From Muribaculaceae bacterium (GTDB lineage Bacteria > Bacteroidota > Bacteroidia > Bacteroidales > Muribaculaceae), in NCBI GenBank assembly GCA_009775125.1, contig VSPD01000025.1:1-38323 (forward strand): a stretch of 38,323 bases of DNA, read 5' to 3'. The translations under genes and the position numbers were made by a program. Under the pieces are notes generated by a model. The model saw only the letters and a program-made list of their open reading frames with translations. It did not search any database and had not been told where the DNA came from. Shown here piece after piece: positions 15,719 through 24,853 of the stretch (the stretch's first letter is position 1; each line of letters opens with the position of its first letter).

Positions 15719-15746
15719 ATGAAAAAAACTTTACACATCGCTTTTG
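15719..15746 (+). other. A7 tract that breaks the natural start of the repeat protein
   Basis: An ATG at 15719 is followed by seven A (15722-15728). Read as given, this frame leaves the protein frame. With six A it would read MKKLYTSLLNIVVAVVALALPSVARS and then join the protein: a textbook signal peptide. In the sequence as given, translation of the long frame must start at the TTG at 15744, which lacks a basic n-region. Confidence 0.7.
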
Positions 15747-17717
15747 AATATTGTCGTGGCCGTCGTCGCTCTTGCTTTGCCGTCGGTAGCCCGTTCGGAA
15801 GCGCCGGCCGGATTCAAGGCCTACGAGTATTCTGATGTTACGGTCGACCCCAAGCAGGGTGCCGTCACCGAACTGCTGTCGTTCAACTTCTGGTTTCATG
15901 ATTTCTCTTGGGGCGCTGATTACAACGCCTCGAAGACCATCACGCTCGTCAACGACGCCACAAGTCAAGTTGTGGCATCCGGCAAGCCGGCCGACGCGCT
16001 TTCCGGTTCTAATGCCGACGGCTCCGTGGCTCTTGACAGCCGCATCACCGAGCCGGGCTCCTATACTCTTATCGTGCCCGAGGGCGCATTCTACGACCTC
16101 CTTACCGACGACGACTGCCCCGAATATAAATTCGCCTACTACATCGAAGGCTCTCAGGGCGTCGAAACGCCCGAGGAACCGGTGCAGCCCGGTGAGTTCA
16201 AGCCATATGAATACGACGATGTGGCTGTGAAACCCGCCCAGGGCACCTACGGCATATTGCAGCATTTCGACTTTGAGCTCGACCTCTTCCTTGTCGACGG
16301 AAATGCTACTAAGCTGATTACCTTTGTCAACGACGCTACGGGCGAGGTTGTGGCATCTGCCCCGGGCAAGGGCGGAAGCGGACTTAACGACGGATATGTA
16401 GAGTTTGCCGAGCCGATCACGGCCGCCGGCCACTATACTCTTGTCGTGCCTGCCGGTGCATTCTACGACGTCTACGACGATGAGAATCCCGAGTATAAGT
16501 TTGCATATATTCTCGACGGCACCGGCTCGGGCGTTGTCGAGGAGCCGGAATATGTAACGGCTACGCCTGCCGACGGCGCAACGGTGACAAAACTCGACAA
16601 AATCGAACTTGCCTTCGATATCGATTTCGACACCTATCCCATCTCGCCCGCCTACCACGACCCCAAAGGCCCGATTGTAGCGAAGAACGCAGCCGGCGAA
16701 CAGGTCGCCACCGGAACTGTCGACCGTGGCTCGGAAGCCCACATCATGGTGCTCACTCTTTCGGAAGCCATCACCGAACCCGGCGAATACACCGTGGAAG
16801 TGCCCGCCCGCAATATAATCCTCGAAGGCACCGACGAGACCCGCTACAACCGCTCATTCACCCTCGCTTATAAGGTAGAGCCGTTCAAGCCCATAGAAAA
16901 CAAGGGCGTGTCGATTAAGCCTGCCCAGGGCGAGGTGTCGGCCCTCACCGCCTTTACTATCTCGTTCGAAGATATCCAGTTTGTCGAAGTCAACGGCAAC
17001 TTCAAGGCTCGCCTCATCTCCAAGGCTTCCGGCGAGGAAGTGGCATCGGCCAAGGTGCGCTACGGCGCCCGCACATGGGATGCCGACGTAGAGCTCGACA
17101 CTCCCGTCACCGAAGCCGGCGAATACGTCCTCGTATGCGAAGAAAATCTTTTCTACGACGGCATGACCGACGAGGATTTCCCCGAATACCGCTTCGCATA
17201 TGTTGTCGACGGTTCCGGAGTGATTCCTTACGAACCCGAAGTGATATATTCCGACCCCGAGGAAAATGTTGCCGTGGGACAGCTTGACGAAATCGTCCTC
17301 ACCTTCGACAATATCGACCAGACTTACCAGAACCGCGAGGTTCTCGCCGGCATCTCCGTGCTCGATGCCTCGGGCAATGCCGTGGCTGCCTGCACATTCT
17401 TCTACGACCCCAACACCATGTCGGGCAATGAGATAGGAATCCGTCTCAGCGAGCCTGTCACTGCCTCCGGCACATACACCATAACGCTTCCGCGCCGTGC
17501 GTTCACACTTGGCGGCAATATGTCCGACGCCCGGTTCAGCAACGCCACCACCCTCACCTACCTTGTCGACTCCTCGCTGTCGATAGGCTCGGTGGCAGTT
17601 GATGCCGATGCCGAAGTGCGCTACTTCGATCTGCAAGGCCGCTTGCTCGCCGCGCCCGCTCGCGGTCAGGTAGTGATCCGTGTCGCAGGCGGCAAAGCCT
17701 CAAAAATCCGGTATTAA
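15744..17717 (+). CDS. Five-repeat secreted protein with T9SS-like tail
   Basis: About 657 aa. It consists of five tandem Ig-like repeats of roughly 105-120 residues, each starting with a (D/K)P.QG or P.DG turn and ending with a Y.(L/V).(V/C)P...FYD type motif. Repeats 1, 2 and 4 open with FK.YEY/FKPIE and are closer to each other than to repeats 3 and 5. The last 40 residues (VRYFDLQGRLLA...KASKIRY) are a T9SS sorting-type tail, so secretion is expected. The only start in frame is a TTG at 15744 inside the hydrophobic core of the signal peptide; the natural start appears to be the ATG at 15719, out of frame by one A. It may be phase-variable, a recent null, or a sequencing error. Family unknown. 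Confidence 0.75.
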   Translation: MNIVVAVVALALPSVARSEAPAGFKAYEYSDVTVDPKQGAVTELLSFNFWFHDFSWGADYNASKTITLVNDATSQVVASGKPADALSGSNADGSVALDSRITEPGSYTLIVPEGAFYDLLTDDDCPEYKFAYYIEGSQGVETPEEPVQPGEFKPYEYDDVAVKPAQGTYGILQHFDFELDLFLVDGNATKLITFVNDATGEVVASAPGKGGSGLNDGYVEFAEPITAAGHYTLVVPAGAFYDVYDDENPEYKFAYILDGTGSGVVEEPEYVTATPADGATVTKLDKIELAFDIDFDTYPISPAYHDPKGPIVAKNAAGEQVATGTVDRGSEAHIMVLTLSEAITEPGEYTVEVPARNIILEGTDETRYNRSFTLAYKVEPFKPIENKGVSIKPAQGEVSALTAFTISFEDIQFVEVNGNFKARLISKASGEEVASAKVRYGARTWDADVELDTPVTEAGEYVLVCEENLFYDGMTDEDFPEYRFAYVVDGSGVIPYEPEVIYSDPEENVAVGQLDEIVLTFDNIDQTYQNREVLAGISVLDASGNAVAACTFFYDPNTMSGNEIGIRLSEPVTASGTYTITLPRRAFTLGGNMSDARFSNATTLTYLVDSSLSIGSVAVDADAEVRYFDLQGRLLAAPARGQVVIRVAGGKASKIRY

Positions 17718-17734
17718 AATAGATGAATAAAGGC

Positions 17735-17768
17735 AACCGGCCGGCTGTATTATCGCAGTCGGCCGGTT
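17735..17768 (+). terminator. Hairpin terminator after the repeat protein
   Basis: AACCGGCC-GGCTG (17735-17747) pairs with CAGTC-GGCCGGTT (17756-17768) to give a 13-bp stem with one wobble and an 8-nt loop, starting 17 bp after the stop codon. The T-tract is weak (TTGCTATA), so termination strength is uncertain. Confidence 0.55.
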
Positions 17769-17796
17769 TGCTATATCATTAATGGGATTCCTTCAA

Positions 17797-18001
17797 GACA
17801 GGAGAACAGGAAGGACAAGATGAGGGAGCGTAAAAATACCAAGCAGTAGGGACGCACGGCCCGTGCGTCCGGGGAATAATATTGGTATTTGTTTGATAAT
17901 CAATTGTTCATCTGCGGACGCACGAGCCGTGCGTCCCTACAATCTCGGCATAAACAGCTTTTTTTTACACTCCCTTATCCTGTCCTTCCTGTTCTCCTGT
18001 C
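17797..18001. mobile_element. MITE-like nested-palindrome element (205 bp)
   Basis: Outer imperfect inverted repeats of about 40 bp begin with GACAGGAGAACAGGAAGGAC at 17797 and end with its complement at 18001. Inside, two 26-bp units (17846-17871 and 17915-17940) are inverted copies with one mismatch. Each is nearly a palindrome in its own right around GGACGCACGG-C-CCGTGCGTCC. No open frame spans it. It lies between the converging repeat-protein and histidine kinase genes. A non-autonomous transposon or a REP-like structured repeat is the best reading. Confidence 0.65.
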
Positions 18002-18058
18002 TAAAATTACCTTTAATCAAAAATTAATGACCCATTCGCGGCCATTAACGTAAAAATT

Positions 18059-18094
18059 AATTTGTGAAATTCGCGTAATTTGTGCAATTTGCGG
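18059..18094. repeat. Four 9-bp degenerate tandem repeats
   Basis: The stretch divides exactly into AATTTGTGA, AATTCGCGT, AATTTGTGC and AATTTGCGG. It lies just before the kinase-operon terminator. No coding potential is seen. Confidence 0.55.
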
Positions 18095-18096
18095 TT

Positions 18097-18124
18097 AAAA
18101 AAAAGAGCGCGTATCGCGCTCTTT
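18097..18124 (-). terminator. Terminator of the two-component operon
   Basis: Arms AAAGAGCGCG and CGCGCTCTTT with a 3-nt loop (TAT), at 18102-18124, are followed on the minus strand by U8 (complement of 18097-18104). It starts 17 bp after the kinase stop codon. Confidence 0.85.
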
Positions 18125-18141
18125 ATATCTGTCGAAAGATA

Positions 18142-19626
18142 CTATTTTGTCTTTTTGTATTTGGGGAGGGTGAAGGTGAATTGCAGGCCGGAGGGTTGGC
18201 GATTGTCAACCTCGATGGTGCCGGAGAACGATTCGATGGTCACTTTCACAATGGCGAGACCGAGGCCCGTGCCGCCGGCGTTGCGCGAGCGTCCGGCGTT
18301 CACGCGATAGAAGCGGTCGAAAAGATGAGGAAGATGCTCGGGCGGCACGCCGATGCCGTTGTCGTAGAAGCGGAAACGGTAGAAATCGTCGTCTTCGTCG
18401 ATATATTCCAGCGCGCATAACGTGCCTTGGGAATAAAGCATGGCGTTTCGTGTAAGGTTCGAGATAATGCCGGTGAGAAGCGCCTCATTGGCAAATACCT
18501 CGCAGTTGAGCGGCACATCGAATGAAAACGTCATCTTGCCCTCAAAGAGGTTCGACTCCTCGAAGTCGTTGGAGAGCGTGAAGACAAGGTCGTGGAAATT
18601 GACATCGGTCACATTTATCAGCTTTTCGCCGTTGTCGAGTTTGGTGATGGCCGTAATGTCGGATATAAGGGCGATAAGACGGTTGACATTCTCCTGGGTC
18701 TTGTGCATGAACCGGTCGCGTGTCTCGCTGTCCATGTCGGGAGTGTCGATTATCGTGTCGACATATCCTTTGATAATGCCGATAGGTGTTTTAAGCTCGT
18801 GGTTGATATTTGAGGTGAGGTCGCGTTTTATCCTCGATTTCTCCTCGATGGCATGCAGGGCCACGCGGTGCTCGCGTTCGCGGCGGCTCATCTCGGCCAT
18901 GCGCTGGGAATAAATCGTTACGATTTGTCGGGAAATGTCGCCGAGTTCGTCGTGGGGGAAGCTCTCGCTGTTGAGATTGAGCCCCTCTGATGATGGGTCG
19001 GATGCGGCGCGGGCAAAGTCGCCGAGCAGGCGGATGTTGCGGCCCACATACAAGGTGGATATATAAGTGAGGATAGTTGCGACGAGACCCACTACTATAA
19101 ATATGAACCACATGTTGCGCGCCTTCTGGCTTATCGTTTCGGCGAGTTTCTTGGTGTATGGCAGAAAAACATACACCACCTCCTCCTGCTGGGGAGTGAA
19201 TGCCGAATAGTAGAGGCAGTCCATGGGTGTGCCGTCGGCGCTGCTGTTGATGTGCATCACGCCTTTTCGCCCTTCAAGCTGGGAAGGGTGAAAGAGTATC
19301 ACGGGGCCGCGCCGGGATATTACCTTGTTTGTGGATGTGTCGCGTATCACGATCGACAGCTCGTCGTAGTCGTGGGCGCGCGCGTAAAACCGGTTCATGA
19401 AGTCCATGAACGGCTCGGGGTCGATATTTGTCTCGTAGGCCTCGACGATACGCCCTGCGATACTTTTGAGCTGGTCGAGAGCCATCTGCTTGCGAGTCTC
19501 CTCGACGCGCGACACTTGAAACCATGCCATCCCGATAATTGTGATCCAGAGCGTGAGCGCCATCGGGATGAACAGGCGCCATTGGTAACTGATGCGCCTG
19601 TCTTTAATCAGATTCCTTGAATCCAT
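18142..19626 (-). CDS. Membrane sensor histidine kinase
   Basis: A 494-aa inner-membrane sensor kinase. A first membrane helix at about 17-37 and a second at about 172-194 frame a 135-residue extracytoplasmic sensor domain. A HAMP linker follows (about 195-248). The HisKA domain carries the H box NHELKTP with phospho-acceptor His276. The ATPase domain shows an N box (NLTRNAM), a G1 box (DNGIGVP), an F box (LFDRFYR) and a G2 box (GGTGLGLAI). Its ATG lies inside the end of the response regulator gene (23-bp overlap), so the two are translationally coupled and are probably cognate partners. The signal sensed is unknown; the sensor domain shows no motif I recognise. Confidence 0.93.
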   Translation of the reverse strand: MDSRNLIKDRRISYQWRLFIPMALTLWITIIGMAWFQVSRVEETRKQMALDQLKSIAGRIVEAYETNIDPEPFMDFMNRFYARAHDYDELSIVIRDTSTNKVISRRGPVILFHPSQLEGRKGVMHINSSADGTPMDCLYYSAFTPQQEEVVYVFLPYTKKLAETISQKARNMWFIFIVVGLVATILTYISTLYVGRNIRLLGDFARAASDPSSEGLNLNSESFPHDELGDISRQIVTIYSQRMAEMSRREREHRVALHAIEEKSRIKRDLTSNINHELKTPIGIIKGYVDTIIDTPDMDSETRDRFMHKTQENVNRLIALISDITAITKLDNGEKLINVTDVNFHDLVFTLSNDFEESNLFEGKMTFSFDVPLNCEVFANEALLTGIISNLTRNAMLYSQGTLCALEYIDEDDDFYRFRFYDNGIGVPPEHLPHLFDRFYRVNAGRSRNAGGTGLGLAIVKVTIESFSGTIEVDNRQPSGLQFTFTLPKYKKTK

Positions 19627-20320
19627 ATCCGAATCCGAGGCGGGTTATGATGTTATTGCCGTATTCACCGAGTTTCTTGCGCAGACGTGTGATGTTGGTG
19701 TCGATTGTGCGGTTTGAAACAAACACGTCCGACGACCATACCGAGGATATTATTTCCTCGCGGGAGTAGATGCGGTTGCGGTGTGTCAGGAAAAACAGCA
19801 TGAGTTCAAATTCGGTGCGGGTTAGCGGCACGGCTTTCTCGTCGATGTAGCACTCTTTCTCGTTCTGGTCGATGCGGATGGAGCGGTATGTCACATCGGG
19901 AAGATATGTCGACAGGTCGTTGCCCTCGCGGAAAGCCTTCGGCATGAAATCTTTCGAGCGTCGAAGCACGGCGCGCACACGCGCAAGCACTTCGGGTATT
20001 ACAAAAGGCTTGGTTATGTAGTCGTCGCCTCCGATGTTGAGGCCCGTCACCTTGTCGTCCTCGCCGTTGAGCGCGGAGCAGAATATTATAGGAAGCTGCT
20101 CCGTGGCGGAAGTGGCGCGCAGACGCTGCACGAAATCGTAGCCGCTGAGGCGTTCCATCATTATGTCTACAATAAACAACTGGTATTGGGTTAAGTCCAT
20201 TTCCAGAGCGTCGACTGCCGAATAGGCACAGTCAACGGAATATCCTTCCTTTTCAAGATTGAATTTCAGGATGTCGCACAATGATTCTTCGTCGTCAACA
20301 ACTAATATTTTGGCATTCAT
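19604..20320 (-). CDS. OmpR/PhoB-family response regulator
   Basis: A 238-aa cytoplasmic DNA-binding regulator. The receiver domain (about 1-120) has the acidic pocket DDEE (9-12), phospho-acceptor Asp52 in FIVDIMM, and Lys104 in YITKPF. The C-terminal winged-helix domain (about 145-236) contains LTRTEFELM and the recognition-helix region VSNRTIDTNITRLRKKL. It is first in the operon and overlaps the histidine kinase gene by 23 bp. The targets are unknown; a nested inverted repeat just upstream (20368-20400) could be an autoregulatory site. I do not give it a named gene, because several paralogous regulators of this type exist in Bacteroidales. Confidence 0.94.
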   Translation of the reverse strand: MNAKILVVDDEESLCDILKFNLEKEGYSVDCAYSAVDALEMDLTQYQLFIVDIMMERLSGYDFVQRLRATSATEQLPIIFCSALNGEDDKVTGLNIGGDDYITKPFVIPEVLARVRAVLRRSKDFMPKAFREGNDLSTYLPDVTYRSIRIDQNEKECYIDEKAVPLTRTEFELMLFFLTHRNRIYSREEIISSVWSSDVFVSNRTIDTNITRLRKKLGEYGNNIITRLGFGYGFKESD

Positions 20321-20367
20321 TATTATTATCGTTTGGTAGGATGCGGTGCGAAATTACAAAATAAATG

Positions 20368-20400
20368 CTTGAATTATTGTTAACGAACGTTAAATCAAGC
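20368..20400. promoter_or_regulatory. Nested inverted repeat upstream of the response regulator
   Basis: An inner dyad TTAACG-AA-CGTTAA (20380-20393) is enclosed by a second dyad, GCTTGA (20368-20373) and TCAAGC (20395-20400). It lies 48-80 bp before the regulator ATG and is a candidate operator. No protein has been shown to bind it. Confidence 0.45.
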
Positions 20401-20534
20401 GATTTTGTAACACTTTTGTTGCCGCGGCGTAACTTGGATTTTTATGCACAACAAATTCAAGCACGGCTTTGTTTGCTCGCAAGAAGGGAGAAATCCCGGG
20501 AAATGAATAATTATTTGGTTAATTATAGTTAAAA

Positions 20535-20577
20535 TTTGTTAATTAATGGGGGGGGGTAATTTTTATTTGTAAATTTG
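20535..20577 (+). promoter_or_regulatory. Possible promoter region containing a G9 tract
   Basis: A TTTG at 20535-20538 is followed 18 bp later by TAATTTTT (20557-20564), a near-match -7 box; the spacer contains nine G (20548-20556). A perfect -7 box TAAATTTG also lies at 20570-20577 but is 31 bp from that TTTG. Either way the leader before the ATG at 20777 is about 190-210 nt long. Changes in G-tract length would change the promoter spacing. Confidence 0.4.
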
Positions 20578-20723
20578 TAGCCGGTTTTAAGGCCGTTAGC
20601 ATTGGCCTCCAACGATTATATCATTCGAACTTTCATTTAAGATTTAGACAAATCAGATTATTGCCGTTCTTCACGCCGCATACGGGCCGATGCCTGTCGT
20701 GCTGTTGCGTTCTCCTATGTATA

Positions 20724-20741
20724 TAATGCGCGTGCGCATTA
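20724..20741 (+). promoter_or_regulatory. Perfect 8-bp dyad in the leader of the giant protein gene
   Basis: TAATGCGC-GT-GCGCATTA is a perfect inverted repeat 36 bp before the ATG at 20777. It could be an operator or an RNA hairpin; the sequence does not decide. Confidence 0.35.
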
Positions 20742-20776
20742 GACTTTCACTTGTCGAAAAACCAAATTACCTTAAC

Positions 20777-23700
20777 ATGAAAATAAAAATTACTAATTTT
20801 CTTGTCTTGCTCGGGCTGATGCTCACCGGCGTACTGCCGTCCTCGGCCTGGACAATCTACTACCGTCCGCAAGGCCATGCCTTGACCGACGCGTCGCTCT
20901 ACCTTTATGTAGACGGAAACAATAATAACGGTACATGGCCCGGATGGAAACTTTCCGAAGGCGTGCACGACAATTACACGTGTACACGTGTGGCCGACGG
21001 TGTGTTCAAGATCGAATCCGATTTTCAGCTCTACGATGCGCCGTATGTCATTTTCTCGAAAAATGATGGGGACGTCCAAACTAAGAGTCCGGATCCAAAA
21101 CTCGCCGACGGACATCTTTACACATGGAACGGCGATGGCGCGGCTTCGCTCACCGTATCCAATTATGATAAAGAGTTTACAATATTCGGTGACGTGACCG
21201 GAGGATGGAATGACAATGACAAAACTGTTCAAATCTCCGATGACGGTATTTTCCGTTATACTTACACCTATACGGGCGACTCTTATTTCCGCTTCCGATA
21301 TGGCGACAAATATTATGCTGCACACAGTGAGGGTGCACACGTGCTTGGCAAGGAGTCGGCATATAATAATCCGGTTGAAACCACAGATCGTAACAAAGCT
21401 GCTTTCTGTGTGCCGGCTTCCGGTAAGAAACGCATTACGCTTTGCTTCGAACCTAATGCCGACCACTCATCGATTTATCGTCTGTGGTCAGAGGTGAGCA
21501 ATCCGAACCTTCCCGCCGATGTGGCTTATATAGAGCTTAACGTGATGCCGCGCCGCGTTCGCCTCGCCGGCGGCAACTGGGACGCTTGGAAAGCCGACGA
21601 GCCGATCGTATATATCAAGGCCAACTACCTCAACAACAATGTCCTTTCTCCCGACTGGGAAATGGTCCGCAACGCCGACGGAACTTATTCGCTCGACGAA
21701 GTGACCCTCCGTGGCTCGCAGAACAACTCGGGCTTTGGCTCCGACGCCAACGCCGAGCTTACCGCTGTGGTAATCTACAAGAACCAAAGCGTGGCCAAGG
21801 AATTCAAACTTGTTCCCGCAGGCCTCGAAACAGCCGACGGCCTCCAATACGGTCGCGTCTACAATCTTTCGCTCGACCTCAATTCTGGCCTCACTGCCGA
21901 ACCTATCCGCAACGCTGCCGGAGAAATCGACCGCGCTCCCAAATTCTTCTCGATGAACGGTTACAACTTCCAGCAACGCGAAAATGAAGACACCCGTAAT
22001 TTCTATACCGGTAATCTCATCCCCGGCCAGGCCAACACCGGCAAAGGCTGGCAGGAAGCATGGATTCTCTACGACGAGAACGGTAACCCCCAGCGCGACC
22101 TCGACGGAAAATATATCTATTCGACTCAGTGGCCTCCGAAAAACACCATCTTCTTCAATGCCGTGAAAGGTGAAGAGAATATGGAAATGATGTCGTCGAA
22201 CCTCGTGTTCCGCCGCGTCGACAGCAAGTCGGGCGCAATGTGGATGGACGAGCTTCGCAAATCCGACAACGGCTCGGCATACGAAAACCTTAAACTCGAC
22301 GGCAACACCACCTATGCCCGCTACGTAATCCCCCGCATGTGGGTACTCGGCGCCACCAAGATATGGACCGGCTGGGGCGGACAGATTTCCGGTGTCGGAA
22401 ACGCCCAGTGGAGCAACAACATAAACTGGGGTATCGAAAAGCTCAAAGGAAACGAGGAAGGCACAGGCGTGACTGCGCAGACCACTGTGGACCTCGAGCT
22501 CGATGCCGGCAACTTCATGTTCGGCAAACCCACCTATTTCCAGACCGTAGAACTCTTCTTCCCGGTCGACGATGCCGATAAGGAATACACCGCCGGACGT
22601 ACCGGTACAAAATTCTACACCACCCTCGCTTTCGGCGACGCAACTATAAAGGCCCGCACCAACGACAACGCTCACGAATGGCTTATTGTCGACTTCCAGG
22701 ACCTTACCACCGACGCGCGCATCACATCATATGAAATCGTGCGCTACAACGCCGCCACTTCCAACACTGCCTCCGACAACTATGAGGCCGACTGGAACCG
22801 CGTTGGCTATCTCGGAAACCCCGAAGGCTATGTCGTAGCTTCCAAAACTGCCGAAGAAGGCGGCGACCTCCGCTCCGAAATCGACACCGAGGACTACATC
22901 AAATATGAAGAACTCCGCAACGGCCGATACATCTACCTGCTCCGCGCCACAATCACCGACAATAACGGCGAGCATCGCGTAGTAGTGGCATCCAACCCCA
23001 TCACCATCGCCAACTACAATTTCACACCCTCGCTCGAAGCCATCCAGCTGATGCAGCTCACCAAAGAGGCGAGCGAAATTCTCGGCGTTTCTTCCGATTA
23101 CGACTATCTTACCTACCGTCCCGAAGGTACCGGCAAATACTTCGCCGTAAACTCTCGCACCTCCGAAACCGTGTCGGTGGATTCACACATAGCAAACAAC
23201 ATTATCGACACTCCCGAACTCTACTTCTGGACTTCGAACTACTACATCAAGGCTTTCGACACCTCGCTCGCCTACACCGCCAACATGAAAGCTGCCGCCC
23301 TGCGCGGCGACATCGAGGACGACTACACCAAAGCCCCCAAAGTGATGCTCACCCACACCGATGCCAGAACCGACAAGGGCGAATCAGCCGAACCTGTGGA
23401 AGCCGTCGCTTCTGTCAACGGTATGATTGGCCACGTATTCATGATCGACGGTAACCTCGCTTCCCGTTCGTTCTCTGCCGAGATGTCGTTCTCTTACACC
23501 CCCACCAACGATGGTGTCCGTCAGGACAAACATTCCGAGGCTACCGTGAAATCGCATCCCGAAATTGCCAAGCCCTACAACATTCGCTACACCTACTATG
23601 TGCGCCGCACCGACCGTCCCGACGAAATCCCCTCGAGCGTAGTGTTCGATAAAGCCGGCTCGGAAGTTGAAGGTGTCAACGGCGACGACATCACTCTCGC

Positions 23701-24829
23701 CATCGACGACTTCACCGTGAAGGAACTCACTTGCCGCTTCTCGTTCCGTCGTCCCAACGTGTCCGACGCCATCCTCGACAACTACCAGATTCGCTATACT
23801 ACCCGAATCACCAACACCGCAGGCGAAGTTCTCGAACCTGAGACCGTGTATGTCGACAAACAGACTGCCACCGGCAACGAAGACTACACCCAGGGCGACT
23901 ACAAATACTTCATGTATGTTCGTAAACTCAGCCCCAAGGCAGAGGTGAACCCGATATTTGAAATCGTGGCAACCGACTTCCGCTACAACACCGACGACCG
24001 CCGCGTGCTCCACGCCACTTACGACTACGATGAACTCCGCTGCGTAGGTATCCACCGCCCCGGCAAATACGAGCCGACGATAGCCGGAATCCGTATGGGC
24101 AAGCACCTCGACGACAACGGCACCACATGGAGCTACCAGTACAAAGGCCACTATCACATGACTGACAAGGGTGACCCCATACACATGCCCGACCCCGCCG
24201 ATAAGCAATATGAGGCTCCCGACGACGTGACCGATGCCGATGCAAACGTGGACATGGACGCCAAGTATTACCAAATCGAGACTTTCGTTCCCGGCAAAGT
24301 AAGCCGCAACGCCGACGGCACTTACAACAACTACTATGCCGTGCCCCGCCTGTTCGAGCACAAACCCGGCCACACACCGGCATCTCCGGACCCCGGCGTG
24401 GAAGTTGATTGCTCCGACGACCCCCTCTTCAACAAATGGATTGCTATCGGTTTCAAGGATGGCGACACCTATCCTGTGGTGCAGGTTACATCTCTCTATG
24501 TCTTCTACCGCGACATCGTAACTGTAATGGAAGGCGAGAAACTCATGCCTCTCGAACCCGAAACTCCCGCTGCCGTGCGCTCGCGTGCTTCCGAAGAAGA
24601 ACAGCCTGTTGAGAATCATCCCAAGCTCATCCTCTACCGTGGCGGTACGACACCCATCTCCACCAACGCAGATACATTCGACGGCCAGACCACAGGTATC
24701 GAGGATATAGCCGCTGAGGCCTCCGAAGCTGAATACTTCAACGTGCAGGGTATGCGCGTGGCCAATCCCGTAAAGGGCGAGGTCTACATCGTGCGTCAAG
24801 GCGCGAAAGCCACCAAGGTACGCTTCTAA
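20777..24829 (+). CDS. Giant T9SS-secreted protein with CBM-like N-terminus
   Basis: A 1350-aa secreted protein. The ATG at 20777 is chosen because MKIKITNFLVLLGLMLTGVLPSSA is a good signal peptide; the 29 codons upstream are not convincing. Residues about 25-110 (WTIYYRP...LYLYVDGN...WPGWKL) resemble starch-binding-type carbohydrate modules, and a second similar unit follows at about 130-215. The middle is beta-rich with many Asn, Asp and Tyr and no catalytic motif I recognise. The end (AEYFNVQGMRVANP...VYIVRQGAKATKVRF) is a T9SS sorting tail close in style to that of the 15744 protein. It is likely surface-anchored or secreted, perhaps glycan-binding (inference). A strong terminator follows. 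Confidence 0.85.
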   Translation: MKIKITNFLVLLGLMLTGVLPSSAWTIYYRPQGHALTDASLYLYVDGNNNNGTWPGWKLSEGVHDNYTCTRVADGVFKIESDFQLYDAPYVIFSKNDGDVQTKSPDPKLADGHLYTWNGDGAASLTVSNYDKEFTIFGDVTGGWNDNDKTVQISDDGIFRYTYTYTGDSYFRFRYGDKYYAAHSEGAHVLGKESAYNNPVETTDRNKAAFCVPASGKKRITLCFEPNADHSSIYRLWSEVSNPNLPADVAYIELNVMPRRVRLAGGNWDAWKADEPIVYIKANYLNNNVLSPDWEMVRNADGTYSLDEVTLRGSQNNSGFGSDANAELTAVVIYKNQSVAKEFKLVPAGLETADGLQYGRVYNLSLDLNSGLTAEPIRNAAGEIDRAPKFFSMNGYNFQQRENEDTRNFYTGNLIPGQANTGKGWQEAWILYDENGNPQRDLDGKYIYSTQWPPKNTIFFNAVKGEENMEMMSSNLVFRRVDSKSGAMWMDELRKSDNGSAYENLKLDGNTTYARYVIPRMWVLGATKIWTGWGGQISGVGNAQWSNNINWGIEKLKGNEEGTGVTAQTTVDLELDAGNFMFGKPTYFQTVELFFPVDDADKEYTAGRTGTKFYTTLAFGDATIKARTNDNAHEWLIVDFQDLTTDARITSYEIVRYNAATSNTASDNYEADWNRVGYLGNPEGYVVASKTAEEGGDLRSEIDTEDYIKYEELRNGRYIYLLRATITDNNGEHRVVVASNPITIANYNFTPSLEAIQLMQLTKEASEILGVSSDYDYLTYRPEGTGKYFAVNSRTSETVSVDSHIANNIIDTPELYFWTSNYYIKAFDTSLAYTANMKAAALRGDIEDDYTKAPKVMLTHTDARTDKGESAEPVEAVASVNGMIGHVFMIDGNLASRSFSAEMSFSYTPTNDGVRQDKHSEATVKSHPEIAKPYNIRYTYYVRRTDRPDEIPSSVVFDKAGSEVEGVNGDDITLAIDDFTVKELTCRFSFRRPNVSDAILDNYQIRYTTRITNTAGEVLEPETVYVDKQTATGNEDYTQGDYKYFMYVRKLSPKAEVNPIFEIVATDFRYNTDDRRVLHATYDYDELRCVGIHRPGKYEPTIAGIRMGKHLDDNGTTWSYQYKGHYHMTDKGDPIHMPDPADKQYEAPDDVTDADANVDMDAKYYQIETFVPGKVSRNADGTYNNYYAVPRLFEHKPGHTPASPDPGVEVDCSDDPLFNKWIAIGFKDGDTYPVVQVTSLYVFYRDIVTVMEGEKLMPLEPETPAAVRSRASEEEQPVENHPKLILYRGGTTPISTNADTFDGQTTGIEDIAAEASEAEYFNVQGMRVANPVKGEVYIVRQGAKATKVRF

Positions 24830-24853
24830 TCCTTGCTTGAAATTATATAGACT

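Noticed and set aside
18142..20320. Naming the two-component pair RprX/RprY
   Set aside because: Motifs support only a generic OmpR-family pair; the regulator's N-terminus differs from what I recall of RprY.
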